This document shows, one piece after another, positions 21,986 to 33,489 of a stretch of 64,000 nt of DNA. The translations under genes were made by a program, and so were the position numbers. This DNA is from Sciurus carolinensis (taxonomy: Eukaryota > Chordata > Mammalia > Rodentia > Sciuridae), in contig NC_062223.1 in the NCBI RefSeq assembly GCF_902686445.1, positions 41,944,998-42,008,997 of the forward strand, written 5' to 3'. The stretch's first letter is position 1. Each line of letters begins with the position of its first letter. The notes beneath the pieces were generated by a model that worked only from the letters and a program-made list of their open reading frames with translations, was not told the origin of the DNA and made no database searches.

Positions 21986-24900
21986 GACCTGGAGTCTTCG
22001 TTCCTTCTTCCCCTATTCCTGTGCCCTGTCCTGGGCTCAAAGAGGAAGCAGGAAAGTGCACGATTCCACGTCACAGGTTTCTCCTGCCCCATGAGGTCAT
22101 TACTGGGCTAACGACCACAACAGCCAAGAATGGGTCAACTCCGTCCTCTGGAGAAGGCTTGCCCACCCCCACGGGCAGAAAGAGTGGCCCAAGGCACCCT
22201 CACCTGAGGTGCCAGCCTCTTCTGGTCACTTAGAGTCCGCACCATGAGGGAGGGGGTGGGGGACACCAGGCCTGGGCTTGCTTTAGGGTCAGGGGTTCTT
22301 TGTGACTTTCAGATGGGGGAAGCCAGGCTGCAGGAGGCGGTGGGTGGTGGCTGGGGCCCTGGCTCTGGGAGAGCACTGGGTTCAGACACTGCTGAGCTCT
22401 CCTGGGTGACCCCAAGCCAACGGCCTTCTGCCTCGCCAAGCGGACATTCAGTGTCCTCATCGGTAAATCTGTAAAGGGAAGCTGTTGCCCTCCCCTCCCT
22501 GTGGGTATGCGTTCCCAAGGCCAAGCACCTCGGATGTGCCCCACCCTGCAAGGCTTAGCCAATGTCCCTTACGTATGCCAAGGAAAAGGCCATGACAGCG
22601 AACTCCCTTTTCAACCTATCCCGCTGGGGTAGTCTGGATGCCATCCCTGGGTGACACGAGCCTGGGAGTTAGTCTTTGTGTGACGATAAAGCATCTTAGG
22701 TTTTGAATTTCTTCCCCATATTTTAAAAGTGAAGAGCTTTCATGCAGAAGTTCCAATGTCTGGCTCCTTAGTGTCAGCTGGTCATATGGACAGTGCCCTC
22801 CTCCATGGCAGGACCCAGCTGGAACCAGGTGAGGGCTTCCCTTTCACGCAGCCTGTGCCTTTGGACAAGCCTGGGTCTCACCTCATAGCGACTCCATTAC
22901 CCACCTGCCTGACTTCTTTCAGACATTTGTCTCACGACTCAAAACTGGGGTAAGGAGGTCACAGTAACCAGACAGCGGGCCCAGGGGGCCCTACAGACCA
23001 AGGAACTGAATGTCATCAGCTTTGACTGAAGGGCTGGGATGTCCTGAAGACTAGATGGGAGTTCATCATGGGCCACGTGAAAGGCACGCAGTGAGCAGGT
23101 TATACTCTGAAGAATTCCACCTCAACCTTCACCAGCAGCAAACTGGTGATTGACAGTTACAATCACCAACAGAAAGTGGAGAACAGCGGGCACCAGTGGA
23201 GATTCCCAAGTGAACCTCTTCTTCAACTCACCTAATAAATACAGTGGGGATGTCTTTAGCAGGTCTAGCCTGCAGTCCATCCTCTCGTTAGACTACAGTC
23301 ACCAGAGAGAGGTCACAAACTGAGCGGTGAACCCCACTGTGTTTCCAAGTTCAGAGTGTCCCAGACAGAAGGTCATAGGGGCTGCCAAGAACAGGGACCC
23401 TCAGTCCAAGACCCCCGGCTACCACTGATGGTGTCTCCCAAAAGCAAAGAAGCAGGTGGGGAATAGAAATGAGCAACGGAGCTTTATTTTCCTCAGAAAA
23501 CGGAACAAATTAGCTGCCATATACCCTATCTGAGATTCAGGAAAGGTCCCAATTGTATGGCTTTAAAAAAAAAAAAAAAAATCACTGAATCTGCAATTTC
23601 ACAGAGTCGATCAATGTTGCAGCTTAAATGAGAATTTATTGCCTTCAGAAATGCAGATGAGGCTGTTTCGGCCTGCTCTCCACCCAACAACGATTCCACC
23701 GACTTCCAGTGGCCCCGATTGCTCATGCTTGGCCAGCTGGAGCAGGTAACGTCACCTCTTCAAGTGACGGAGAGCACTCTGTGCAGAGCGCGCCTGTCTC
23801 CTCCAGCTGGGGGCACCTGGCTCAGTCCTCATGTTGTCATGGAAACAACTATCTGAACATGACCTTCACTTACACTGCTTAGCGGACATCCCTCCCCCTC
23901 CATTCCCATCATCTCACTTTACAGACTGACTCCTACCCACCTCCCCTGCTCCAAATTCTCCTGCTCTGGGCACGGTCGACCCCATGAGCCAGCGGGCAGA
24001 CGCCGAAGTTTACAGATCTGCTCCCCAAAACTTGACTGTCACGGAGATCAAACTATGGACCTGAGGACAGGGATGGGGCTGAGGTTTCCAATCTGGCAGC
24101 TGTCTCCGTTTTCCTGGAGGGAAGCATCCGCTCCCACATCCTCCCCAGGCTTCCAAGACCCACATAAAAATTCCATCCCAGTTTTCTCTTTACTTTTATC
24201 TCTGCTGTGTGCTCTGGGGAGTTTTTACAAAACAAACGAACGTGAACTTCAAGGTATGGAGAGTGTAAATCACTGCAAACTCTCCCAGGACTCCAAAGGC
24301 TACAAATGCTACTTAGCCGAGGACCAAAGAAAAGCCCGATAGGCGGTTATTCTTATTAAATAAACACTTTCCTGCATTTGCACTGCATCATGGTCCAGAA
24401 GGCTATTCACACCTGTTACCCGCTTTCCCTCCTCAAGCTCTGCACAACGCCTCACCCCATGGCCTGACCTGTCTAACCCCTACGGTGGACATCTACATCG
24501 TGCGGGATTTTCTCATCACCTCTCACAACAAAGGCATGGATATCCTGACCGGATCCTCCTCTGCACACAGCAAGGTTTTCTCCAGCCTGAGAAGAGGCCC
24601 TTCCTGCTTTCATGTCCTGACTCCCAGGAAGGACGAACACCTCTTCCTCAGCTCTGGGTTCACTGCTCCTCTTCCGTCTGCCGCCCCGGTCAGCATTTGT
24701 TAAGAACAAGCAAGCCCCAGTCGGAGGTGACAAGCAGTTTCCCAAGGCAAAAGTAACCGCTTCCCTTCTTCTCATCACGGCTGACTGTTCTTTTCGCAGC
24801 TGCCAGAGGAAATATTTACTCTCCTCAGGCATGGCAATTCGCCCAATAAGAGATGTCATCTTCCAGAGCACTCTCAAGATGTCACGGGGCACGCTCAACA

Positions 24901-25150
24901 CAGCCTCAGGCCTGTGACATGATGACCCACCAGGACCAAGCAACCACGGAGCACTCACTTCTGCCAGCTTCCTGCCACTGAGCATCCCAGAGGAAGGCTC
25001 TCCATACCACATCTCCCCAACGTCCATCCTCAAGGGACTCTGCAGCTCTTCCTATGCCCTTGTCTCTTAGAGACAATTTAAACACGAGCCACACGGGACT
25101 AAAATCCAGACTAAGAGACAACAGCTGCCTCTTCACCGTCTTCCCCAAAT
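21986..25150. other. Unique intron
   Basis: A decayed MIR-like stretch may lie at about 22370-22475 (CTGGGTGACC, TCCTCATCGGTAAATCTG). A poly-A run is at 23563-23581. The 186-codon minus-strand frame at 24473-25033 has no recognisable domain and overlaps plus-strand frames. Nothing else was recognised. Confidence 0.45.
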
Positions 25151-25154
25151 TGGA

Positions 25155-25328
25155 AGGGCCGGTGGTTTAGTGGAAAGGTTTAATGGACACAGGTTTGCAT
25201 TCATCCACTGTGTGACTATAAGTAAGTCACCTACCCTCTCTGAGCCTCTGATACCTTTCCAGTTTAGATGAGGGTTGTTGTAAAGAATTAAAGGAAATAT
25301 GCCCAGAGTGAAAATATTAAGCATTCAA
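25155..25328 (+). mobile_element. MIR SINE
   Basis: GTGTGACTATAAGTAAGTCA, CCCTCTCTGAGCCTCTGATA and GAGGGTTGTTGTAAAGAATT follow MIR in plus orientation. Confidence 0.85.
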
Positions 25329-26119
25329 TTCACGGTAATGAACTGCAAGTCAAGAGACAGAGTAGTTGAGACGCAATCCAGATCCATGGGCAGGGGGAAA
25401 CACACACACAGAGACCAAAGTCAGAAGCATCCCTAATGCCTGAGGAGCACTCTGGGCTGGAATGGAATCTCCATGGAGAAGGGGGATGGTAAGCTGGGTC
25501 TGGCCTCCAGGGACAGCTGGAAATGCCTGAGGGACATTTATGGTTGTTGCAACCCCGGGGACAGGGCTGCTCCTGTTATCTACAGACAGAGGTCAGAGAT
25601 GCTACTGAACATTCTACAAGGTAACGAAGGATTAGCCAGTCCAGAAGGCAACGTTCCCTGGACAGAGGAACCCTACATGGGGTCACCTGAGAGAGGAGAG
25701 CCTTCTAGGCCAGGCTGGGAGCGCAAGGGACAGGGGGACCAGGAGTGAGTGGCCTTTTCCTGAAATCACAAGGACCTGCATCTGGCTTAAGCCAAGGCCA
25801 CACACAGGTCAGGGAGGGGGCAGGCCAGGTGTGAGCAGGTGAGCAGCCGTGGTTCCTATCAAACAAAACCATCTGAGAGAGAGGATTGCCTGGACTGGCC
25901 CACGACACTGTGACCTCGAGGCTGGACTCAAGGAATCAGCGGGGAGGGGTCACTGGAAAACTCCACGCAGACCAAGGGTCCCAAGGGTCTTCAGCACCAC
26001 AAGCCCTCTCTACTGTCCATCCAGCCCTAGCTCCCCCACGGATCAGGCTCCGACCATCGCTGTCTTCTGAACCAGAGGCGTTTCTCAAGTCAGATCTGTC
26101 AGGGCATTCTGGTTACGAC

Positions 26120-26300
26120 ATCTGTCAAAAACTGCAATTATGAAGCTCTAATTAATCTGATTCCCATTTTTAAATGAATCATAAATTAATGTCACTGCCA
26201 AGCCGAGCCTCCGATCAGTACGAGATAACGCGTGACACTCTAAAGCTGAAAGGAATCCAACCCAAAGCAAAGACACTGGGAATTTCTAATTAAGACTGTA
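26120..26300. promoter_or_regulatory. AT-rich segment with repeated TAAT motifs
   Basis: TAATTAAT at 26149-26156, AAATTAAT at 26183-26190 and CTAATTAAG at 26286-26294 are homeodomain-type cores within about 150 bases. No repeat family is recognisable. A regulatory role is inferred from this density only. Confidence 0.25.
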
Positions 26301-26439
26301 AATAGCCTGCAGGTCACCCCCATAGCTATGTTTATGAAACCCTAGGAATTGGAAGACCCCAGTTAGGGAATCTCTGAACTGCTTCACTTTAGAAATGATA
26401 AAGATGCAAACAGTAAAAACTGACACTGATCTCATCCCG

Positions 26440-26640
26440 CATTGTGTGCCGGGCACTGTGCAAACTCCCGACGTGCATTCGTTCATTTAATCCTCCCAGG
26501 CACCCCAGGAAGTAAGTACTGTTGTCACACCCTCTTCAGAAGGGTCAAGTTCACATGTTCAGAAGGATCAAGTTCACAAAGTTAAGGAAGTCAGGATTTG
26601 AACCTGGGTCTCTGATGCCAGAGTCCAGTTCTTGACATGA
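26440..26640 (-). mobile_element. MIR SINE
   Basis: GTGTGCCGGGCACTGTGCAA, TTCATTTAATCCTCCCAGGC, AGGAAGTAAGTACTGTTGTC and CAGGATTTGAACCTGGGTCT are the reverse complement of MIR. A short local duplication near 26535-26580 (AGAAGG-TCAAGTTCAC twice) lies within it. Confidence 0.85.
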
Positions 26641-27004
26641 GGTGATGGACAGTCCTTTTGCAGTGGGTAGCCAGCCAGCCTGAACCAGTCCCCTGATCTT
26701 CAGTCCAGTCCTCAGGCTGGTGTTTTGCAAATGCATCAGATTAAAGGTCAAGGGTGCAGCCCTGAGTTATGTACAGTCAAGTCAACTCCACATTCAAGGG
26801 GCGGTTTGAGTTTAAAAGGAAAAGGAATGCTTCTGTTTTCTTTCCTTAAAAAATAATGAGCACAGCTGAGCGAGAGAAGTGTGTGAATACAGACGCAACA
26901 GTTACCCATAACAGAGGCAGATAAATATGTAAATGGTTGCCTTTGCCTCAGCTCCCTCTGCCTTCGTCTCTGCAGCACGCAAGAGCAGCGTTAAGGGCAT
27001 TTTT

Positions 27005-27140
27005 CAAGAAGTGGTTTAGGATTATGTGGTGGAATTATTATTTATCCATTCAAAATATGAGGCTTGCTAATTAGGTCATAATGGAGCTCATTTATCATCT
27101 GAATTTGGAGCATGCATTGTATTGATCTACAATGTTGTCC
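27005..27140. promoter_or_regulatory. Candidate conserved element with paired SOX-like sites
   Basis: CTAATTAGG is at 27067-27075. CATTGT at 27115-27120 and ACAATG at 27129-27134 form an inverted pair of SOX-like motifs eight bases apart. The surrounding AT-rich text is outside any repeat I recognise. Function is inferred. Confidence 0.3.
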
Positions 27141-27651
27141 ATGGGCACAAGGCGCTTATTAATACCAGCTTAGCTCTGCCGACTGCTCTCATAACCTTAA
27201 AGCCTCCTGGAAACCAATTTAAGTGATCCTGGCTGGCTGCAGAGGAGGAGCAGCTGCTATTAACTGCTTCCATGGGGGCTGCTGGACCTTCGGAATCTTT
27301 CCCCTGGATTTTTCCAAATTGTCCAAGATCTGCTAATTCTGGCAGAGAAGTATAGATAAAATGAACTCCTGTGGCTATGTCATTAGAAGTCAGGTGGACA
27401 CAAGAGGAACTTGCAGGGATTTGAAAAGAAGACTGCATTTTAAAAGGTACTCAGGTCCGGAGGATACAGGTGTCCTGACTGCAGCAGCAGGAAAGACATA
27501 CCTTATTCAAACACACAGCCGGCATGAGAGTGGCCCCAAGTCTCTGCTTTCTGGCAAAGTTCAGGTCACTGGTCACCAACCTGAGGAGTCTCAAAGAGAC
27601 ACACTGTTGGTATTATTAACCAGAGAGATATAACTTAAAGAAATAGTTATG

Positions 27652-27755
27652 TGATTGGGTACTTTGAGGAAATGCCAGATATAATTCCCCTCACTTGGGA
27701 ATTCCTAATACACTCAGTGCTTCCAAGACTCACAGGGGTTCCCGAGCAGAGACTG
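27652..27755 (+). repeat. Diverged direct duplication, copy 1
   Basis: This copy contains GGTACTTTGAGGAAATGCCA, CCTAATACACTCAGTGCTTC and CAAGACTCACAGGGGTTCCC. A second copy lies at 28184-28278 in the same orientation. It is not a family I recognise. Confidence 0.65.
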
Positions 27756-28183
27756 AGTGTGGCCGACTGAGGCTCCGTGGACCTTTGCTCTTCTTCAGAC
27801 TGAATTCTGCTGCTTGCTGGTGGCAGGGGTTTGGGTAACTGACTCCTCTTTTCACAGACAGTCTCTCTGTGAAGTTGGGATGATAAGTCTTTCCTGTAGG
27901 TCTACATGGGACGATACATGTGACATACTTGCTGCATGGCAGGCGCCCGGGTTTTTGTGCTTCATCTCAAGCCCCGGAGACAGGTGAGCTTCCCACTGCA
28001 ACGCACCTTCACCAAGGCAGATCGGCACAGGACAGGGGCTGGACGTGCACAGGTGCAAAGCGCGTGAGGATGAATGGGTTACGGGAAGGAGCACCTTCTC
28101 CTGCAGGCGTGTTCTAGCAAGTGCTGGGAGCTGGGCTGTTGGAAAGACTGACCTGTGAGACTGAAGGTGAAGGAGTCATTCTG

Positions 28184-28278
28184 CTGCTGGGTGCTTTGTG
28201 GAAAGGTCAGATACGATTAGGGACTCCTAATGCACCTAAGTGCTTCCAAGACTCGTAGCAGTTGCCAAGCAGGAAACC
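28184..28278 (+). repeat. Diverged direct duplication, copy 2
   Basis: GGGTGCTTTGTGGAAAGGTC, CCTAATGCACCTAAGTGCTT and CCAAGACTCGTAGCAGTTGC align with copy 1, with roughly a ten-base deletion after GATTAGGG. The copies are about 530 bases apart. Confidence 0.65.
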
Positions 28279-30015
28279 TGTTGCCCCTTGTCTTACCCAG
28301 TGTCCCCACACTGCTGAAGGCACAGAGCTGCCTGTGGGTGGGAAGGGGAGGACATGAAAATTTTCTCGCTCAGGTTTTTAAACACTCGGGTTAATGCAAA
28401 GGCCCACCATGGGAACAGAAGGCAGGAGGAAGGAGTGGAAGGTCAGCATTGCTGTCACCTCCCAGGCTCAAGGGACAGAAAGGTAACTTTCTGTGATCTC
28501 CCCAAACCCCACTCAGGGGCAAAGGGACAGAGCTACCAATGAATCTTCCAGGAATCAGCTGGCAAAGAACTGGATGTACACACAGGGCTTTCCCGGGTAG
28601 TTTTCCTAGACTCTTGGCTTGGACATGAAAGGGGATGAGCCACAGCAAAACTCTGGGCTAATTAAACCTTACTTTTAAATGATTTACCTGGAAAAGCAGA
28701 GGCTGCCTGCCTATCTGGCTGGGTCAAAAGAAGGCGGAAGCTCGAGAATCCCGTCTCCACCAAACATCGCCTCCCGTTCTGCGGCTTCTCGAACAGTGAA
28801 GAAAGGAAACAGGGAGAGCAAGGAGGAAGGAGGGTGCTGGGAGTGGGGGACTGGGGACAGAGAGGGACCAGGCAGGAAGACAGACACGGGAGCAGAGGCC
28901 AAGAGAGCCGGAAGAAGTGATCACTGTTCTGCAGCACCGGACACCCTCCCGTGCTGGGCAAAGGGCTCCTGCAGGGCAAGCCCAAGATGGCATTCCCACC
29001 ACCATCTTGCCTCTGAGCTAGCCTTCCTGCGCCAGATCAAACGACAGATTTTCCAGCAAGAGAGGAGGTTCCCAGGAGCAGGTAAGCATAACTGGAACTG
29101 AATGAGCCCAAGAGGGAAGGGATGACTCCATCTCTCAAGGTTAGCACAGCTGCTGCACCAACGCCCCCAACCTTTCCCTGGAAGTAAGTCCAGGCTCCTG
29201 CTTGCACCAGGGACACCACTGCGTCCCCTCAGGACCCCAGCCCGCAGCTCATTTCCCACAGCAGTGTTGAGATTATATGCAAAGTTCCCTCTCAGAGCTC
29301 CATACCTTCGGATTAAGAAATCACTTCCCTCAGACATGCAAATACCAAGGCCCCCGGAGTGAGCGTGTCTGATGGAGCAGGCTGAGACGTGATGGGAAAG
29401 TCAGGATTAGGAGAACCACATTTCTACAGGAACCGATGGAAGTGCCTGTTACCGTTGTTAGTTCACTTAGCAGCAACACACGCCGCCTATTAGGGAGACT
29501 CTCAGTGACACCTGACACATCCTAAATTGCCATAATGAGGACCGTACAATGCAGGGCAATCTATTATCCCCCAAGCGCTGGAAATTTCTCAGGATCTCTC
29601 TCCTCACAGTTTCCACGAGAGGCTGATATGATCATTCTGCATCGCAGGCAGTCACGTACGACTAACATAATTTTCTCCCCAGTGTCTGCTCATCCATCCA
29701 AATGTCTGATGTTATCACTATTCCACCTGAAACAAAATTACCCAGGTCGACACACAGGCAGGCGCCCGTGTTAGGTGTAAACACGGAAGTCTGGAAAAAG
29801 GGAAGAGGTGACATAGCCAAACATTCTCAGCTTTCGGTTCTCCCAATGAGAACCCATGTCCACCCAGAGCTGCACTTTCCTATCCTTCTACATAGAAAAT
29901 GGGCTCAGCCTACTCAGCCACAGGGAAGATGCACTGTCGCTGAACGAGATGCTGGAGAATGTGAATGGTGAGCTAAAGGAAGTTCACCTTCCCAGATCAA
30001 GAGTAGAAGGAGGTG
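28279..30015. other. Unique intron
   Basis: Overlapping frames of up to 140 codons near 28662-29337 on both strands are noncoding in appearance. No repeat was recognised. Confidence 0.45.
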
Positions 30016-30017
30016 AA

Positions 30018-30255
30018 ATTCAATGAGCACTTACTACGTGCCAGATGCTGGACAAAGAGCTCTCATAATCGTTACCTCGTTCACCCTCTCATAAAAAAAA
30101 AAAAAAAAGAAAGAAAAAAAAGTCATTTTATTATCCCAAAATGGAGGGATAGAGGGAAGGGAGGGGGAGTCACTCACCCACAGTCCCCAGGTGGGAAGGT
30201 CAGGGACGGAGGCCAGAACTCAGACCTGCTGTGGCTGAGCTGCTGCCCCCACTCC
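30018..30255 (-). mobile_element. MIR SINE with an internal A-rich insertion
   Basis: CAATGAGCACTTACTACGTG, CCAGATGCTGGACAAAGAGC and, after an A-rich run at 30093-30121, GTCATTTTATTATCCCAAAA and CCAGAACTCAGACCTGC follow the reverse complement of MIR. Confidence 0.75.
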
Positions 30256-30439
30256 CTTGTCCTCAGCAGCTCCTCAAAACAGGCAAACGCCAGCAGGGCG
30301 CAAAACTGCTCCACCCGCTCATCAAGCAGGATGTGGGGCTTCCCTGAATAGGGCTGGTGGGTGTTCGGGTTGAGCTGACAGCCCAGGGCCGCAGAGGCAA
30401 ACCCACCCGGCCCAGAAGCCTAAGTAATGTCCAGGTGTT

Positions 30440-30615
30440 CCCAGGGCCTCGGACTTACCAACGGCTTTGTGACCTCCAGCAAACTCCTTAACTGCTCTGT
30501 GCCTCAATTTCCTCAATAATAAGGACATCTACTCCTTTTGAGTTGTTGCATGGATCAAAAAGTGTGAAATGTACAGCAGTTAGAACAGGGTAGGGCACTG
30601 GCCAACACCAGGTGA
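30440..30615 (+). mobile_element. MIR SINE
   Basis: GCTTTGTGACCTCCAGCAAA, CTCTGTGCCTCAATTTCCTC and GAGTTGTTGCATGGATCAAA match MIR in plus orientation. Confidence 0.85.
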
Positions 30616-31472
30616 CAGTTTAGCTGTGGGCCGTGATTCTTACCACTGCCTTGCTTGGGGATTTGTGCTAGGAGCAGGTTAGGCCGGGATTCACTGCAGT
30701 GTGAACACCAGAGTGCACCTGTACACACCCAGACAGCGGGGACTACACACCCAGGCTCCAGGGCACGTGTGGGGGGAGGGCACAGTCTATGCTCCCAGGG
30801 CCATGAGGAACCAAAGGACAAGAGCTCAAACCAAGCACAAGAGAAAACGATGCCATCGTGTGACACCGTGTATATACAGAAGATGTGTGAGGCTGCCGTC
30901 ACCTTGCCACGTGGTTTTACAGTGTGGTTTTATTCCTTGTAGGTGCAAGGAATACACTCTGAAATAACCACCCCAGTGCAGTACAGTACACATAAACCAG
31001 CGGCACAGCTGTGGATCACCATTATTATGCGCTGGAAGTCACCGTGCACACGTCCTGGGTGGCAGGACTTTTTCAGCTCCTTGATAATTATACGAAATCT
31101 CTATTCTACACACAGTCTGTGGGTGACCACGACATCCATGTGGGGCACACAGCTGCTCTGGAGCAAGCTCTCGCCATCAACGGAGGGTTCAGGCACCCCG
31201 CCTCCCCCCCACCCACACATAAAAACCATTCCCTCAGTCACGTCTCCCAGAAGAGAGAGTGGATTTGGCTAAGGGGCCTCTTCATGCAGCTTCTCTATTT
31301 CTCTACTTTCTGTCTGCAGCTCTCCTTTATAAATAGGTTCACCAAATTGATGCTTAATAGCTTAATATTGGGTTCATATTAATCTCACCCCGTCTGAGCT
31401 TCAAAGGGACAAACTGTTCTGACTGTTAATGAAACGAATTTCAGTTGCAAATTTCTGTGGGATCAGAGCTGT

Positions 31473-31499
31473 AAAAAAAAAAAAAAAAAAAAAAAAAAA
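31473..31499. repeat. A27 tract
   Basis: Twenty-seven uninterrupted A residues without a recognisable retroelement body directly upstream. Confidence 0.95.
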
Positions 31500-31616
31500 C
31501 CAGCTGATCTAAAAAGACAAACATCTCCCTGGTGCTCTTTTAAAGCCTTCTGGGTTTTAGCCGCCGCCCAAGGCTGGGAAATCTAAGCCTCAGCCGGCTA
31601 CAAGGAGGACCCACAG

Positions 31617-31631
31617 ACACTAGATGGCGCT
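31617..31631 (+). promoter_or_regulatory. Candidate CTCF binding site
   Basis: ACACTAGATGGCGCT matches the CTCF core CCASYAGRKGGCRSY at 14 of 15 positions, the only mismatch being the first base. Binding and any role in looping at LDLRAD3 are inferred. It lies in unique sequence downstream of the A27 tract. Confidence 0.55.
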
Positions 31632-31854
31632 AGAACACGCTGGAAACAGACCACCCAACCCGCCTCCTGCCTTGCTTCAGCCACTGGCCCAGGCCCACGT
31701 GGTTCACTAGGGACAGTGTGTGGTACACACCATGCAAACCAGAATAAGCAATCCAAACAATACAGTTATAAACAGTACTCACAAAAATGACATCAAATGC
31801 TTGTTTCGACCTCTCTGGACAAAATACACTCAAAGCATTCTTTTCTGGATTTCA

Positions 31855-31968
31855 AAATACACATCATTCAACCATGTGAGAATACTTAACACTACTAATT
31901 GTACACTTAAACCTGGTTAGGAAGGTAGATTTCAAGTGATGTCTACCTTACCACAATTATTTCATTTT
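31855..31968 (+). mobile_element. L1 3' end fragment
   Basis: GAGAATACTTAACACTACTA, ATTGTACACTTAAACCTGGT and TACCTTACCACAATTATTTC match the last part of an L1M-type 3' UTR. The rest of the element is missing or too diverged to recognise. Confidence 0.65.
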
Positions 31969-32559
31969 TAGGAAAGGGCAAATCATCTCTAGTAATAGGA
32001 ACGATATTCTGGTTCCTAAAAAGAAGCACAAAAATGCACCAGATATCATCTCCTGCTTTGGGATAATGTCCTCCAGTTCCAAAGCAACCATAAAAGCAGC
32101 CCTCTTACAAACTGGCTGGTTCCAGGACACTGCCAGGCAGCTCACAGCTCTAATTTATTATGAAAACCTAGCCCTCTAGGGTTTTTTCCTGCCCACTTTG
32201 AGAAGGCTGCAGAGCAGGTTACACAGAGAGAAAGGCCCCTTGCCCTGAACCTGCTCTTGCCTCTGATTTCACTGTCAGCAATTCATCTGGTGACAGGTTA
32301 GAGACTACATCCAAACACCATTGTGGGTGGTGGAGCGGGAGCCAGGAGGATGGGGTGGGGACACTGAGTGGGAGAGCTGCTCCCCTGGCCTCTCCGAAGC
32401 TGGCTGAGACCTGCCCAGTCTGCTGGGGTGGGCACAGGTGGAGGTTTCTGGCCCACAAAGGGCTGGACGAAGACCCTGGAATCCCAAGCACAGGGAATCC
32501 CATGCTTGGGACAGAAGGGAACGAGACCATGTGCCCTGAACTTGGAGTTGGAGAGCCCT

Positions 32560-32752
32560 TGGAGAGCTGGATTCCATTCCTGAGCCGATGGCATCCAGAA
32601 AGAGCGAAGCTGGGCAGGTCTCTGAGTCTCGGCGCCACACTGCAGAGTGGGAATACAGAGGACAGAAGCTCTGGACCCAGCTGGTCCCAGATTCATTTGT
32701 ATGAAGGTCTTGACCTTCACAGGATGCCTGGCATGGAGTCGGCACTCTGACT
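32560..32752 (+). mobile_element. Decayed MIR-like SINE
   Basis: GGCAGGTCTCTGAGTCTCGG, a CTGCAGAGTGGGAATACAG segment and CAGGATGCCTGGCATGGAGT-CGGCACTC echo MIR in order, with heavy divergence. Confidence 0.4.
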
Positions 32753-32984
32753 GGGCTGGAGAAGGACGGGGAACAACAGAGGAGCACGGGGACCTGAAGG
32801 GGAGCCCCCAGGTCTGTCACAGCAGTCTGTGGTCCTCGCTGTGGATAGGCTGGCGCTGGCTGGGATCTTACTGTTTCTAAGTCCAGTCGCCCCCCTCTTC
32901 CCCACTCAGGGGACATTCAGATAGGAGACTCCCCACTCCTCCTCCTCGTTTGTGGGTCTGTCCCTTGGGCTGCGGTCTCATCAC

Positions 32985-33090
32985 CTCATGCCCTCACACA
33001 TGCTATTCCTTCCACCTGGCAAACTCCTCGGACTCCTTGTCCCCCAGGCCTCGGCTGAGGGCCCTTCCTCAGGGAAGTCCACCTTGCTCC
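32985..33090 (+). mobile_element. L2 LINE fragment
   Basis: CACATGCTATTCCTTCCACC, TGGCAAACTCC and CCTTCCTCAGGGAAGTCCAC follow a known L2 segment in plus orientation. Confidence 0.55.
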
Positions 33091-33349
33091 TGTGGTGCCC
33101 TGGGCTTTCCTTTATGGGAACTGCCAAGCTGGAGTCCACCGCTCAGCTCCCATGTACCTGGCTCTCCACAGCACCCCAGAGGAGCCTGGGCTATGAGTTG
33201 GGCAAAGCTGCCACTGTCCACTCCACAGAAACAATGGGCCCCCTGAGTTGGAGGGGACAGACTGAGCCACAAACAAACAGAAGCTCCCCGCTGCAGCTGA
33301 GATCTTAAGGGGGCAGGTGAACAAAGAAGGTGACCAGTCAATCTGCTGG

Positions 33350-33485
33350 ACAAAGCCATCGAGGGGAAAGGCGGTGGCAGAGGGTGGTCAGGGAAGGGCC
33401 CACTGAACAAAGACCCAGAGGAGGTGGGTGAATCAGGGGGTAAGGACATTCCAGGCAGGTAGTAGGACCAGCAAGGTGGCCTCTT
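33350..33485 (-). mobile_element. L2 LINE fragment
   Basis: AGGGTGGTCAGGGAAGGGCC, CACTGAACAAAGACCCAGAG and GACATTCCAGGCAGGTAGTA match the reverse complement of the same part of L2. Confidence 0.65.
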
Positions 33486-33489
33486 TTCC

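Noticed and set aside
24473..25033. 186-codon minus-strand open frame
   Set aside because: No domain, overlapped by plus-strand frames, and no nearby promoter or splice evidence.
32305..32916. 203-codon minus-strand open frame
   Set aside because: It crosses a decayed MIR and is overlapped on both strands by other frames, so it is a composition effect.
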